The notes under the pieces were generated by a model that was not told where the DNA came from, did no database searches, and saw only the letters and a list, made by a program, of their open reading frames with translations. The translations under genes were made by a program, and so were the position numbers. A stretch of 64,000 bases of DNA. It comes from Wenzhouxiangella sp. (lineage in GTDB: Bacteria > Pseudomonadota > Gammaproteobacteria > Xanthomonadales > Wenzhouxiangellaceae). Location of the stretch: the NCBI GenBank assembly GCA_007134485.1, contig SLKT01000042.1:47065-111064 (forward strand), in the 5' to 3' direction. Of the stretch, positions 52,959 to 62,323 are shown piece after piece (position 1 is the first letter of the stretch; each line of letters begins with the position of its first letter).

Positions 52959-54314
52959 TCAGTCACCCGGCGAGATTTCGAAAACATTGCGCTCGAGCTC
53001 GCGCACTTCAAATGCCTGCTGCATGCCGATACACCCGGCCAGGGTTTCAAGCCGCTGGCGGACCTCAGGCAGGCTGGTATCGGGAAACATGTGAGCCAGG
53101 TAGGGTCGATAGTTGGCCGTGCCCGGCAGGCGATGCTCGATGCGGCGCAGCTGTCGCCTGAATGCAAGTGCCGCCCCGGCAAATCGCGGTCGGTTGCCCG
53201 TCGGCGGCTCGGGATTTTCCAGCAGTGGCCGGATTGCATCGAGAATGTATTCGCTGTCGAGGCGCTCACGCCCGGTTCCGGCCATGGCGCGAGTCATGAT
53301 CTGCTGCGCCCCCTCGCGGGCCTGACGGGCAAACACTGCGTCTGGGTCGTCCCGGCAGTCCCTGGCGCCCTGTTCCAATTCATCCAGGTTTTCGCAGGAA
53401 AGGCTGATGTCATTGGGCAAGGGATGATCGAAGCGCTGTGAGCGAACCGGACGGTACGCCAGCGCCGGCCGCGCCACCTGAAAGGCTTCGACGGCCGTGG
53501 TACAGCCATTGTGAATCAGCCCGTCACTGGCCAGCAGCCAGGCCACCACATTGCCGCGCGAATCGATGCGGACATTATCAAGACCATTGAGCAGGTCCTC
53601 CCAGGTTTCACGACGCTCACTGGGGTGCGGACGCACCACGAATTGCACCTCCGGCAAGGTGCGCGCCAGGGCCGGGATGGCTTCGGTAAAGGCTTTGAAC
53701 AATTCGTACTTGTGCGCGGCAAAGCCGCCGCGCGGATCGTCCGGGCGCTGCTCGCGCAGCCATTTCAGGTGACGATTCTGACGCGGCTGGACATGGTTGA
53801 CCCGCGAAAAATTGGTGTTGATCAGCACGAAACGACCGTACTGTGATCGAATTCGGGCGACTTCATCCTCGAACAATGCCTGTAGCGGCTTTTTCAGCAA
53901 GTCGGCACGCGGGTTGCCACACACGGCAATCGGACCGCCGGCATGCTCCGGGTGCTCACGCCAGGCATCGGCGTTGTCTTCGCCCCAGGCAATCAGCAAT
54001 TCCGGCTCGTTGAGCGTCGGCCCATCGACCTTGGTGCGCCAGTAGACCTCGCGCGAAGCCCAGACCAGCCCTTCCTCGTCCCACAAGGCGACCCGATGAC
54101 CACACGACCGCGCCAGGGCCAGGTTATGGCGACTGCGCGCGGTCACGCTCTTGCCGATATAGACACCGGCCGGATAACGTGACAACGACAAGTCGATGGT
54201 CTTCTTGGCGCCGACGATGGCGCAAATGCCGCGTCCGGCCGCGACCAGACCCAGCAGCAACTTGGCGTCGAACTCGCGAACGCGCGTTTCACACGGCAGA
54301 ATCAGGGTGCGCAT
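52959..54314 (-). CDS. Surface carbohydrate biosynthesis protein (CDP-glycerol-type glycosyltransferase fold)
   Basis: A 451-aa protein of the 'surface carbohydrate biosynthesis' family. The N terminus begins RTLILPCETRVREFDAKLLL. GNPRADLLKK, FVVRPHPSER and GLIHNGCTTAVEAF resemble the nucleotide-binding half of GT-B polymer transferases such as the CDP-glycerol glycerophosphotransferases. It directly abuts the sulfotransferase gene. It probably transfers or polymerises a sugar unit, but the donor is unknown. Confidence 0.75.
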   Translation of the reverse strand: MRTLILPCETRVREFDAKLLLGLVAAGRGICAIVGAKKTIDLSLSRYPAGVYIGKSVTARSRHNLALARSCGHRVALWDEEGLVWASREVYWRTKVDGPTLNEPELLIAWGEDNADAWREHPEHAGGPIAVCGNPRADLLKKPLQALFEDEVARIRSQYGRFVLINTNFSRVNHVQPRQNRHLKWLREQRPDDPRGGFAAHKYELFKAFTEAIPALARTLPEVQFVVRPHPSERRETWEDLLNGLDNVRIDSRGNVVAWLLASDGLIHNGCTTAVEAFQVARPALAYRPVRSQRFDHPLPNDISLSCENLDELEQGARDCRDDPDAVFARQAREGAQQIMTRAMAGTGRERLDSEYILDAIRPLLENPEPPTGNRPRFAGAALAFRRQLRRIEHRLPGTANYRPYLAHMFPDTSLPEVRQRLETLAGCIGMQQAFEVRELERNVFEISPGD

Positions 54315-55211
54315 TCAGTCCGCCTGGAAGCGCTCGGCCAGCTCCGGGTTCAGGCGCTCGGCGACAAAGCGATCAATGCGTTCGATCTCGCCATCATCGA
54401 AGTAATCTCGATAGCCGCCAACCTTGCCCCGTCGCACCTTGTAGGAATCCGGGTCCTCGACATTCGCGGCCTTGAGACGACTGTTCCTGAAATAGTTGTC
54501 GCGTTCCTTGCGCTTGAGAGATTCGAACGAGGCAAACTCCACGGCCTCGGCAATTTCGTCGGTACTGAAATCCTGCTCGAGGAATTCGAGCAATCGTGCC
54601 ATTTCGGCTTCCGGCTCGGCCCTGAGGGTTTCGTAGAAGAGTCGATAGACGCGATCCCAGCCGTTCAATTCCTCGTGCCAATGATTGAGATAGTCACAAA
54701 TCGCCGGCAGCCCCAGCGGGGATTGCATGACGAACTCGAACATCGAGCCCGCCTGGTCAACCGCGTACATCTCGCGCTTGTAGGCGCTCGCCCTGCGGGT
54801 CGACTGGAAATACTCGGAGACCGCCACATCACGCGGGTCGCGCAGCAGCAACACCACCGGCATAGCGCACAGTTTCGAGCCGTGGCGCGGATGGCGGGCC
54901 AGGCGATCAAGGTAATGACCATGGGTCATGGCGTACACCGGAATCGCCGAGTTCTGACTCTTGAAGTTGTCATACTCCAGCAACTGGTTCTCGGCCAGCC
55001 CATGGCGCCTCTGGTAGAGCCGGGAGAGCATGGCGCGCAACCAGGTCCGACCACTCTTGGCCCGCGACAACACCAGAATGTCGGCCGCCAGTACGCGGCG
55101 ATTGTCAAGCCCGGCGCGCAGGCGATGACGCGCCCGAACGCGGCGCTCACGCGGCAATGGCGCGGTCAGCGCCCAGATTCCGGCGCGGTAGAGGCGGAGA
55201 CGGTCGATCAT
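54315..55211 (-). CDS. Sulfotransferase domain protein
   Basis: A 298-aa sulfotransferase using PAPS. The 5'-phosphosulfate loop reads SRAKSGRTWLRAML (PKSGTTW class), and the 3'-phosphate motif is LLRDPRDVAVSEYFQS. The C-terminal VRRGKVGGYRDYFDD matches the KGxxGDW-type loop only loosely. In this position it may sulfate a surface glycan, which would be an unusual decoration next to a nonulosonate pathway. It starts 28 bp after plsC. Confidence 0.85.
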   Translation of the reverse strand: MIDRLRLYRAGIWALTAPLPRERRVRARHRLRAGLDNRRVLAADILVLSRAKSGRTWLRAMLSRLYQRRHGLAENQLLEYDNFKSQNSAIPVYAMTHGHYLDRLARHPRHGSKLCAMPVVLLLRDPRDVAVSEYFQSTRRASAYKREMYAVDQAGSMFEFVMQSPLGLPAICDYLNHWHEELNGWDRVYRLFYETLRAEPEAEMARLLEFLEQDFSTDEIAEAVEFASFESLKRKERDNYFRNSRLKAANVEDPDSYKVRRGKVGGYRDYFDDGEIERIDRFVAERLNPELAERFQAD

Positions 55212-55239
55212 GGTGATTCGGATTGCTCGGGAAAACAGT

Positions 55240-55971
55240 TTATTGTAATCGCATTTGCTCGATCACACGCCGGACGCGGTCGGCCAGTTGCTGGCCATCG
55301 GATGGCTGCAAGGCTCGGGTTTCGATCGGTTCACCCAGGCGCACCCGGATACGGCCCGGTCGAATATGAAACCCACCGGGCGGCATGACCTGTCGGGTGC
55401 CCTCGATGACCACTGGAACCACCGGGACACCGGCGCTGATCGCGACCCGGAATGCTCCGGGCTTGAAGCGTCGCAATTGGCCGGTCGTGCTGCGGGTTCC
55501 CTCCGGAAAGGCCGCCATGCTGTGTCCCTGCCCGAGCAAATCCGCCGCGCGCTGGAGTTGTCGCGCGGTATCACGCGCACCACCGCGCTTGATCAGCACC
55601 ATGCCCATGGCACGCGTGTACCAGCCCAGAAACGGCACCTTGCCCAGCTCGGCCTTGAGTATGAAACGCAAGGGCACCGGAATGGCCATGAATAGTGCGC
55701 AGATATCGATCATGGAGGAGTGATTGGCCACGAACACGTGCGGACGGGCGAAATCAACCTGCTCGCGACCCTGCACCTCGAAACGCGATAACGAGCCGTA
55801 CACCAGAAACGGCGACCAAATCCATGCAGCCATGCGTAATGGCACATGCGCATCGCCGGTCACCACCCGTATGATCAGCGCGATGCTGATCCAGAACATC
55901 GACCAGGACAAGGTGAGGACAAGCTGGATGGTGTTGAAAGCCAGCCAGCCGAGTTTTTTCAATGTTAACAT
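55240..55971 (-). CDS. 1-acyl-sn-glycerol-3-phosphate acyltransferase (PlsC family)
   Basis: A membrane acyltransferase of about 243 aa from the ATG at 55971 (MLTLKKLGWLAFN); an in-frame start at 56040 is possible. The catalytic motif is ANHSSMID (Hx4D), the substrate motif FPEGTRS, and IKRGGARDTARQL follows. Two N-terminal hydrophobic segments are present. It normally acylates lysophosphatidate, but paralogues act on other lipids. It lies next to a glycan set and near the sphingolipid locus, so its true substrate is open. Confidence 0.87.
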   Translation of the reverse strand: MLTLKKLGWLAFNTIQLVLTLSWSMFWISIALIIRVVTGDAHVPLRMAAWIWSPFLVYGSLSRFEVQGREQVDFARPHVFVANHSSMIDICALFMAIPVPLRFILKAELGKVPFLGWYTRAMGMVLIKRGGARDTARQLQRAADLLGQGHSMAAFPEGTRSTTGQLRRFKPGAFRVAISAGVPVVPVVIEGTRQVMPPGGFHIRPGRIRVRLGEPIETRALQPSDGQQLADRVRRVIEQMRLQ

Positions 55972-56122
55972 CGATCCGTGTTGGCGGTTGCCCGCCAGGC
56001 CCTTTTCAAGCCGCAGCATCATAACGAGTTTGTCAGGCATCTGTCATGTCCGCCCAACATGCGCGCTAACCCGGCCCATTCCGGTATAGACTGACCGGGC
56101 CGATTACCACCCAGGGAAATCA

Positions 56123-58816
56123 ATGCAGGGACAGATTGCCATTGTCGTGGTCATGAGCATTGCCGGCATGCTGCTGGCGCTGGCTCTGGGCGAGGCCTGG
56201 CTGATGCAGATGCTTCTGGGAGAAACCCGCTGGCTGGCCGTCCTGGCCGGGGGTTTCATCGGCGCGCTATGGGCGGTGGTCATCGTGCAGGGTCGACGAA
56301 TCGAGGCGCTGGAAAAACGCCTGGAGGGCATCGACGAACCCGGCGGCGCCAAATCGACTGCATCCCCCGAAGCCGTTCCCGCACCCTCATCGGAACCCGC
56401 CGAGTCGCCGCAATCAGAAACCGCACCGGCTGCTGTCGCCAAACCGGACGCCACCGGCATCGACACGCGCCCTGCCCGGCCGCCATCACGAGCATCATCT
56501 CCGAAGCCCACTCAAACCGGGGGTGACGGGCTGGCCACTCGAATGCGGCGCTGGTTCACTCATGGCAACGTTCCGGTCCGAATCGGCGTGCTGGTGACCT
56601 TTATCGCGGTCGCCGCCCTGTTGCGCTATGCCGGTGAGCAAGGCTGGCTGAGTGCACCCATCGAGGTGCGCCTGAGCCTGGTCGCCCTGGCCGCGATTGC
56701 CGCGCTGGCATTTGCCTGGATGCGCCGCGAGCGCCAGCGGCTGTTCGCCCTGTCGCTGCAAGGTGGCGCCATCGGCGTACTGCTGCTGACCACCTATGCC
56801 GCCTTCGATTTCTACGCATTGATTCCCACTGTCGCGGCCCTCGGCCTGACCGTGGTCTTTGTCGGCGCCTGCGGTGTCCTGGCCATGTTCCAGAAAGCCC
56901 CGGCCCTGGCGGTGCTCGGCATGCTGGCCGGCTTTGCCGCCCCGCTGCTGATTGCCGCCGGTGGCGACCGTCCCCTGGCGCTGTTTGTCTGGTACGCAAT
57001 TCTCAATCTTGCGGTACTAATGCTGGCCTGGAAACAGACCTGGCCGCTGCTCAACCGCCTCGGCTTCGCATTTACCTTCGTGGTGGCGTGGGTCTGGGGC
57101 GTGCTGGCCTGGAGTCCCGAGTACTACCTGCTGGCCCAGGTCTTTCTGATCTTGTTTTTCCTGTTTTACCTGGCCATTCCGCTGATCGAAGGTCTGCGAC
57201 GGCCCGAGGGCCAGCCGGAGCGGCTCGATGTGATGCTGGTATTCGGCTTGCCCTTGTTCGCCCTGCCCCTGCAGATCGCCATTCTTGATGGCGCACGATT
57301 GCCGGTGGCCTTTTCGGCCGTGATCGGTGCGCTGACCTACCTGTTCAGCGCCTGGCTGATTCGTGCTCGGCCGGGCATGTCCACACTGATGCGTTCGCAC
57401 GCTGTTCTGGCCCTGGGCCTGGCCACGGTGGCCGTTCCATTCGCATTTTCGGGTCCGACCATCACCATGATCTGGGCACTGCAAGGCGCCGCACTGGTCT
57501 GGTATGGCTGTCAGCAGCAGCAACGGCCGACGCGCCTGGCAGGCTTGGGCCTGCAACTGACGGCAACCGCGGTCTGGATGGTCAATCACCTGCTCGACGG
57601 CCGTGGCGAATGGTTCCTGCTCAATCCGCTCGGTTTTGCCGGTCTGGCGCTGGCCTTTGCCGCCTTGTTCAGCGCCTGGTGCTTTGCCCGCGCCTCGGCA
57701 AGTTCGGATCGGGTCAATGCCTTGGTCGGGTGGGGCCTGGCCTTGTGGATACTGACCGGACTGTTCGAGGCCTTCGCTCACTTCCAGGTCCTGGTGCTGA
57801 CTCAGACACTGATCGCCTGGGCCGCGCTCACCGTGCTGCTTGCCGCCGGGCTGCATCACCGGCAGCGCTGGTGGGTCACCGCGCCGGTCACCATGCTGGC
57901 ATTGGCCGCCTGTGTTCCCCTGGCGCTTGCCCAGTCGGTCAACACCCTCCCTCTGTCCGGGTGGGGAGGTCCGATGTGGTTGCTGGTTATGATTGCAGTC
58001 TTGTACGGAGACTGGAGCTTTCGTCAGCATTCGACTCAATGGCGAGTCTGGATCGCGCTGGTTGCCCATGCATCAATCTTCACGATGCTCGTCCTGACAG
58101 GCATTCATCTGGCCGATCAGGGCTGGGCTTTGGGCGATGGCTGGCAGTGGCTTATTGGGTCACTGCCCGTGCTGGCGCTGGTGGCCTGGCTGGCCGCGGG
58201 TCGGCACCCGCCCTTGTGCGCGGGTGGCGCCCTTGACCCGGATCATCGTGCTGTCTTTCTGGGCTTTACGGCCACGATCGTCTCGCTGGGACTGGCCGCC
58301 AGCCTGGCCGCACCGGGTCAAGCCGACCCGATGAGCTGGCTACCATTGCTCAACCCGCTGGAACTGGGGCAACTAATCACCTTGTTGTTGTTATTGATGC
58401 TGGCCCGAGGCACACGAGATCAGCCCATCCGCTTCCCGTTGCCGGTGGTCGGACTGTTGCTGGCAGCCACGGTCACCGTCATGGGCCTGCGCGCGGTTCA
58501 CCAACTGACCGGCGTGGCCTGGGATCTGGAACAATTGCTGGCCAGCAACACCGCCCAGGCCACCCTGAGCGTGACCTGGACACTGATCGGGGTCAGCGCC
58601 TGGGTCGCCGGTTCGCGTCTCAAGTCGCACGCACTGTGGTGGGCCGGCGCCATCCTGCTGGGCATCGTACTGTTGAAATTGCTCATCATTGATCGGCAAT
58701 TCCTGTCCACGGCAGCAGGTATCCTGTCATTCATGGCCTTTGGCCTGTTGTCGATCGCGGTGGGCTACCTGGCCCCGGCGCCGCCTTCGACCGCACAGCG
58801 GGAGCACACGTCATGA
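56123..58816 (+). CDS. DUF2339 multi-spanning membrane protein
   Basis: An 897-aa protein with more than twenty hydrophobic segments. An N-terminal helix and coiled-coil stretch (VVIVQGRRIEALEKRLEGID, first part) is followed by a proline/alanine/serine-rich linker (about 75-135) and a long membrane array. This is the DUF2339 architecture. In Pseudomonas and relatives it is paired with DUF3999, as here, where the genes overlap by 4 nt. Function is not established. Confidence 0.85.
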   Translation: MQGQIAIVVVMSIAGMLLALALGEAWLMQMLLGETRWLAVLAGGFIGALWAVVIVQGRRIEALEKRLEGIDEPGGAKSTASPEAVPAPSSEPAESPQSETAPAAVAKPDATGIDTRPARPPSRASSPKPTQTGGDGLATRMRRWFTHGNVPVRIGVLVTFIAVAALLRYAGEQGWLSAPIEVRLSLVALAAIAALAFAWMRRERQRLFALSLQGGAIGVLLLTTYAAFDFYALIPTVAALGLTVVFVGACGVLAMFQKAPALAVLGMLAGFAAPLLIAAGGDRPLALFVWYAILNLAVLMLAWKQTWPLLNRLGFAFTFVVAWVWGVLAWSPEYYLLAQVFLILFFLFYLAIPLIEGLRRPEGQPERLDVMLVFGLPLFALPLQIAILDGARLPVAFSAVIGALTYLFSAWLIRARPGMSTLMRSHAVLALGLATVAVPFAFSGPTITMIWALQGAALVWYGCQQQQRPTRLAGLGLQLTATAVWMVNHLLDGRGEWFLLNPLGFAGLALAFAALFSAWCFARASASSDRVNALVGWGLALWILTGLFEAFAHFQVLVLTQTLIAWAALTVLLAAGLHHRQRWWVTAPVTMLALAACVPLALAQSVNTLPLSGWGGPMWLLVMIAVLYGDWSFRQHSTQWRVWIALVAHASIFTMLVLTGIHLADQGWALGDGWQWLIGSLPVLALVAWLAAGRHPPLCAGGALDPDHRAVFLGFTATIVSLGLAASLAAPGQADPMSWLPLLNPLELGQLITLLLLLMLARGTRDQPIRFPLPVVGLLLAATVTVMGLRAVHQLTGVAWDLEQLLASNTAQATLSVTWTLIGVSAWVAGSRLKSHALWWAGAILLGIVLLKLLIIDRQFLSTAAGILSFMAFGLLSIAVGYLAPAPPSTAQREHTS

Positions 58817-60177
58817 AGCAGTCACCATTCGATCCGATCATCAAGTTGACCAGCGCGCTCTTGCTGTCCCTGATGACGATGTCGGTCTGGGCGGACTCAC
58901 TCGAACAGAACTATGCCTGGGTCTGGACGCTGGATCCTGATCGGGAGGAATCGGTCTGGCGCATTCCACTGACCGAGAAGCTGATGAGTGATCTTCACAG
59001 TGAACGGGCCAATGACCTTGTGCTCGTCGATGCGCGCGGCCAGGAGATTCCCTTTACTCGCCTGCCGGATAGCGCGCTGATCGAGGCGCTTGAGCAGACC
59101 CATGAACTGGACATCGAATCGGCCCTGGTCGAAAAAGACCACGAGCACCCTGAGGCGCTTGAGCTGATCATTGATCATGACGGCACTCGCATGCGTGTTC
59201 GTTCACCGCGAACCGAACCGCGAGACAGCACCCAGGGCGCACTGGTCTTCCAGGCCCTGATCGGTGCTCCGGCCGAGCGTCCGGATTGGCCGGAACATCT
59301 CCTGGAGCTTGAACTGACCAGCGCCGATCCCCTGTCGATCGATTGTCGCCTGCGCGATGCCGGCGACGTCGACCCGGCCCGATTGAGAGTTGATTTTCGT
59401 GCCGTTGGCGACAGTCGCCCGCGCCGCTACGAGGCCAGCCAGTCGATCCAGGAACTGCCTGCGGGCTGGCACCTGAGCTGTTTTGGAACCCGAACGCCAA
59501 CCGAGCTGGAAATGTCCGCCGCTCGCTTGGTCAGTTCCGGACAACGTGATTATCGCCAGAATCACGTACTTGCCGTCAAGGCTGAACGGCTTGAGGACCA
59601 GCCGGGTCGATTCGAATTCGAGCTGGATGGTCCTTATCGGACACACGCACTGACAATAAGCTCCGACGAACCCAACCTGGTCAGTCGCATCGAAGTGTTT
59701 TCGCGGGTCAACGAAGAGCGGTCATGGCGTGCACGCGGGATCACGACCTTGTCGACCCTTGAATCAGAGCAGGCACGGCTGGAATTTGCCGATGAGCCCG
59801 CTCACCGCGACCGCTACTGGCAGGTACGTACCGAGCCTGCACTGGAACAACTGCCGGAATTCGAAATGGAAACCTGGCAGGATGAACTGGCTTTTCTGGC
59901 TCGCGGCCAAGCCCCCTGGCGACTGTATGCGGGCAGTCGTCAATCGCACGAACTGGCCGAGCCCGCGGGCTGGCTCGACGAAACCATTCAAAGACTGGGG
60001 CCGGCCTGGAACTGGCCGTCGCTGGAGCCGACTCAGCGGGAACAAGCCGGCGGACCTCCAGTGCTGGAAACTCCGCTGCCACCCATTCCCTGGCAGCGTT
60101 ACCTGTTGTGGGCCGTTCTGGTGCTGGCCGCCGGCCTGGTCATCTACCTGGCCATGCATCTGCTGAGTCATCGCTGA
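58813..60177 (+). CDS. DUF3999 exported/anchored protein
   Basis: A 454-aa protein with a signal-like N terminus (LTSALLLSLMTMSVWA) and one C-terminal transmembrane helix (YLLWAVLVLAAGLVIYLAMH). Between them are beta-rich, galactose-binding-like repeats (RIPLTEKLMSDLHSERANDL, DGPYRTHALTISSDEPN). This is DUF3999, which pairs with DUF2339. The large soluble part is predicted periplasmic. Function is unknown, but strict pairing suggests a complex. Confidence 0.84.
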   Translation: MKQSPFDPIIKLTSALLLSLMTMSVWADSLEQNYAWVWTLDPDREESVWRIPLTEKLMSDLHSERANDLVLVDARGQEIPFTRLPDSALIEALEQTHELDIESALVEKDHEHPEALELIIDHDGTRMRVRSPRTEPRDSTQGALVFQALIGAPAERPDWPEHLLELELTSADPLSIDCRLRDAGDVDPARLRVDFRAVGDSRPRRYEASQSIQELPAGWHLSCFGTRTPTELEMSAARLVSSGQRDYRQNHVLAVKAERLEDQPGRFEFELDGPYRTHALTISSDEPNLVSRIEVFSRVNEERSWRARGITTLSTLESEQARLEFADEPAHRDRYWQVRTEPALEQLPEFEMETWQDELAFLARGQAPWRLYAGSRQSHELAEPAGWLDETIQRLGPAWNWPSLEPTQREQAGGPPVLETPLPPIPWQRYLLWAVLVLAAGLVIYLAMHLLSHR

Positions 60178-60187
60178 GCGGTGATTA

Positions 60188-60958
60188 TCAGTCAGGCACC
60201 CGGCCGGTGTACTCGGAAAAGATACCCATGACCGCCTTGCGCTCAACCTGTTCGAATCCGGCACTTTTCAGCGCCGCCAGAATGGTTTCCGGCGGTACAC
60301 AGTTCTCGATGGTATCCCAGTAATAGCGCATCAACACCTGGGCATCACGCGAACGCCGGAAAACACGAGTCAAGGCCGGCACCACGCCGCGCATGTAAAA
60401 GCGCAGAAAGTGAAATCCGAGACGATTCTGCGGCCGGGTAATCTCCAGCAGCAACACCTTGCCACCGGGTTTGAGCACACGGCGGTATTCGCGAAAGGTC
60501 TTTTCCAGATCGGCAACATGGCGCAATGCATAACCCATGGTCAGCATGTCGAACAGACCATCCTCGAACGGCATGTCCTCGCCGAGCCCTGTCACTGTCT
60601 CGCGAACGCCATTGGCGCGCGCCTCGGCCAGCATGCCCTCGCTTGGGTCCAGGGCGACCACCCGACCACTATCACCCACTCGTTCCTGGGCAATCAGGGC
60701 CAGTACGCCGGTACCACTGCCAACGTCGAGCAGATGCATGCCCTCGCTCACTCCATGGCGCTCCGTGGCCTCGCGACGATAGCGGCGACCCGAACCGAAC
60801 GACATCATGGCGTTGATCCAGTCATAGTGTTCGGCGCTGGCATCAAACATCGCATCGACCCGCTCGCGCCGCCCGGTTTCATCAGGATAGTATTCATCCA
60901 GCACCGGGTGCGGCGAGAGCTTCTCGGGATTGACGGGGCGTCCGGCAGGTTCGTTCAT
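60188..60958 (-). CDS. UbiE/COQ5-type class I SAM methyltransferase
   Basis: A 256-aa methyltransferase. Motif I is LLDVGSGTGVLALIA, the post-motif acidic residue lies in VVALDPSEGML, and YALRHVADLEKTFREYRRVLKPGGKV is the UbiE-family block. The start RRERVDAMFDASAEHYDWIN resembles UbiE. The usual UbiE operon (ubiEJB) is absent, and the C terminus diverges, so this may be a paralogue with another substrate. Confidence 0.82.
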   Translation of the reverse strand: MNEPAGRPVNPEKLSPHPVLDEYYPDETGRRERVDAMFDASAEHYDWINAMMSFGSGRRYRREATERHGVSEGMHLLDVGSGTGVLALIAQERVGDSGRVVALDPSEGMLAEARANGVRETVTGLGEDMPFEDGLFDMLTMGYALRHVADLEKTFREYRRVLKPGGKVLLLEITRPQNRLGFHFLRFYMRGVVPALTRVFRRSRDAQVLMRYYWDTIENCVPPETILAALKSAGFEQVERKAVMGIFSEYTGRVPD

Positions 60959-61078
60959 CTAGTTCTGGTTTCGAATGCGTGGTCCGGACGCCATCCTAAC
61001 CCAGATGCGAGGTATTTTCCCGGCCACAGACCCGGCAGGGCGCTATAATGCCCACTGGCTTGAAGGCGATGATCAGAC

Positions 61079-61690
61079 ATGCCGTTTCCGAAACCGTTTT
61101 ACCGCTGGCGCCCCCATCCCTGGCACGGCCTGGAAACCGGCAAGGAGCCGCCCGAGCGGGTCCACGCCTATATCGAAATCACGCCATTTGACACGGTCAA
61201 GTATGAAATCGACAAGCAGACCGGTTACCTGCGTGTCGATCGCCCTCAGCGCACTTCCTCGCAGCCTCCGACCCTTTACGGGTTCATCCCGCGCACCTAT
61301 TGCGGCGACCGGGTCGGCAAGCTCATGCCCAACGCCAAGAAGGGCGACAGTGACCCGCTTGACATCTGCGTGTTCAGTGAACGCCCGATCTCACGCAGCG
61401 AAGTGCTGCTGGATGTTCGCGTGATCGGCGGCCTGCAGATGCTCGACCACGGCGAGGCCGACGACAAGATTGTCGCAGTCCTGGAAAACGACAACCTGTG
61501 GGGCAAGGCCAACGACATCGACGACCTGCCCAAACCCCTGGCCGAGCGCCTGCGCCACTATTTCCTGACCTACAAACTGCTGCCGGGCGAGTCCGGCGAC
61601 ATCGCCATCGACAACATCTACGACCGCAAACACGCCTGCAAGGTCGTCGAGGCCTCGATCCGCGACTACGAGGAGCAATACGGCGACTGA
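61079..61690 (+). CDS. ppa: Inorganic pyrophosphatase
   Basis: Hydrolyses pyrophosphate from biosynthetic reactions. The 203-aa protein carries the metal site DSDPLDICV and [11 protein letters not shown]. The start [16 protein letters not shown] is longer than in E. coli Ppa. The lysine and tyrosine residues of the active centre ([15 protein letters not shown]) are present. A -10 TATAAT at 61044-61049 lies upstream. It precedes tRNA-Asn. Confidence 0.93.
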   Translation: MPFPKPFYRWRPHPWHGLETGKEPPERVHAYIEITPFDTVKYEIDKQTGYLRVDRPQRTSSQPPTLYGFIPRTYCGDRVGKLMPNAKKGDSDPLDICVFSERPISRSEVLLDVRVIGGLQMLDHGEADDKIVAVLENDNLWGKANDIDDLPKPLAERLRHYFLTYKLLPGESGDIAIDNIYDRKHACKVVEASIRDYEEQYGD

Positions 61691-61695
61691 AGGGG

Positions 61696-61724
61696 TTGAC
61701 GAAAATTTGCCGGAACGGGATAAT
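61696..61724 (+). promoter_or_regulatory. tRNA-Asn promoter
   Basis: TTGACG at 61696-61701 and GATAAT at 61719-61724 are separated by exactly 17 bp. The predicted start lies about 8 bp before the mature tRNA 5' end. The -35 lies just after the ppa stop. Confidence 0.8.
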
Positions 61725-61738
61725 ACTCGGCTTGCAAT

Positions 61739-61815
61739 TCCCCGGTAGCTCAGCTGGTTAGAGCGGGTGACTGTTAATCACTAGGTCGTTGGTTCGAATC
61801 CGACCCGGGGAGCCA
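61739..61815 (+). tRNA. tRNA-Asn (anticodon GTT)
   Basis: The acceptor arms TCCCCGG (61739-61745) and CCGGGGA (61805-61811) pair fully. The D-loop AGCTCAGCTGGTTAGAGC, the anticodon GTT at 61773-61775 and the T-arm GGTTCGAATCC are canonical. The discriminator G is followed by an encoded CCA. The 3' half is duplicated at 63576. Confidence 0.97.
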
Positions 61816-61881
61816 GAAAAATCAAGGCCTTGCGACTGTTTCGGCGGCGCAAGGCCTTTTCATTTTCGGCGCTAGGTAACT
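61785..61881. repeat. Left 97-bp direct repeat (tRNA-Asn 3' part plus terminator; attL-like)
   Basis: This block runs from GTCGTTGGTTCGAAT in the tRNA T-arm, through CCA and the terminator, to CTAGGTAACT. It is repeated in the same orientation at 63576-63672 with about six mismatches and no gaps. Confidence 0.85.
61824..61862 (+). terminator. Rho-independent terminator of tRNA-Asn
   Basis: An 11-bp stem is formed by AAGGCCTTGCG (61824-61834) and CGCAAGGCCTT (61848-61858), followed by T residues. A near-identical copy lies at 63615-63653 in the right repeat. Confidence 0.85.
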
Positions 61882-61882
61882 G

Positions 61883-62323
61883 TTAGGTAACCCTGGGTGC
61901 TCGATCTACCTTCAAGCCGATACCACGCAGCACTTCCCCATCGGCCTCGACCCTGACCTTCAGGTTACAAGCTGAATCGAAGCGAATGGGTGAAAATACC
62001 AGCATGAACTGAGTCACCTGCTTTCGTCCTCGGAGTGGCATATCGCCATCGTCCTCAGCCGCGTCGGATGCGGCAGTCAATTGCTGCTTGTCGAAGTCGA
62101 TTTCCTGCAAGGTGTCGTCATTCTGGAGAACTCGCAGCTTCATCGAGTTGATCGGTTCGTCTGCAGGGGCAATGACCTTGACCGCGAGGCATAGCTTGGG
62201 CAGCACAATCGGAAAGTCATGAACCAACAGGCTGGACGAATAGGCGCCAATAAACGAGATTTTGTTCGCGACTTCCTGGCGAATGTCGTCGCAGAACAAG
62301 GTTTCGACATGGCGCCTACTCAC
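61883..62323 (-). CDS. DUF6941-like protein downstream of a toxin-antitoxin pair
   Basis: A 146-aa predicted beta-sandwich protein. The start region ETLFCDDIRQEVANKISFIGAYSSSLLV and LPKLCLAVKV look like the DUF6941 family, whose function I do not know. Its ATG lies in a 4-nt overlap with the antitoxin stop, so the three islet genes are coupled. Its stop codon falls 2 bp inside the left direct repeat boundary. It could be a third TA component, an accessory, or simply cargo. Confidence 0.7.
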   Translation of the reverse strand: MSRRHVETLFCDDIRQEVANKISFIGAYSSSLLVHDFPIVLPKLCLAVKVIAPADEPINSMKLRVLQNDDTLQEIDFDKQQLTAASDAAEDDGDMPLRGRKQVTQFMLVFSPIRFDSACNLKVRVEADGEVLRGIGLKVDRAPRVT

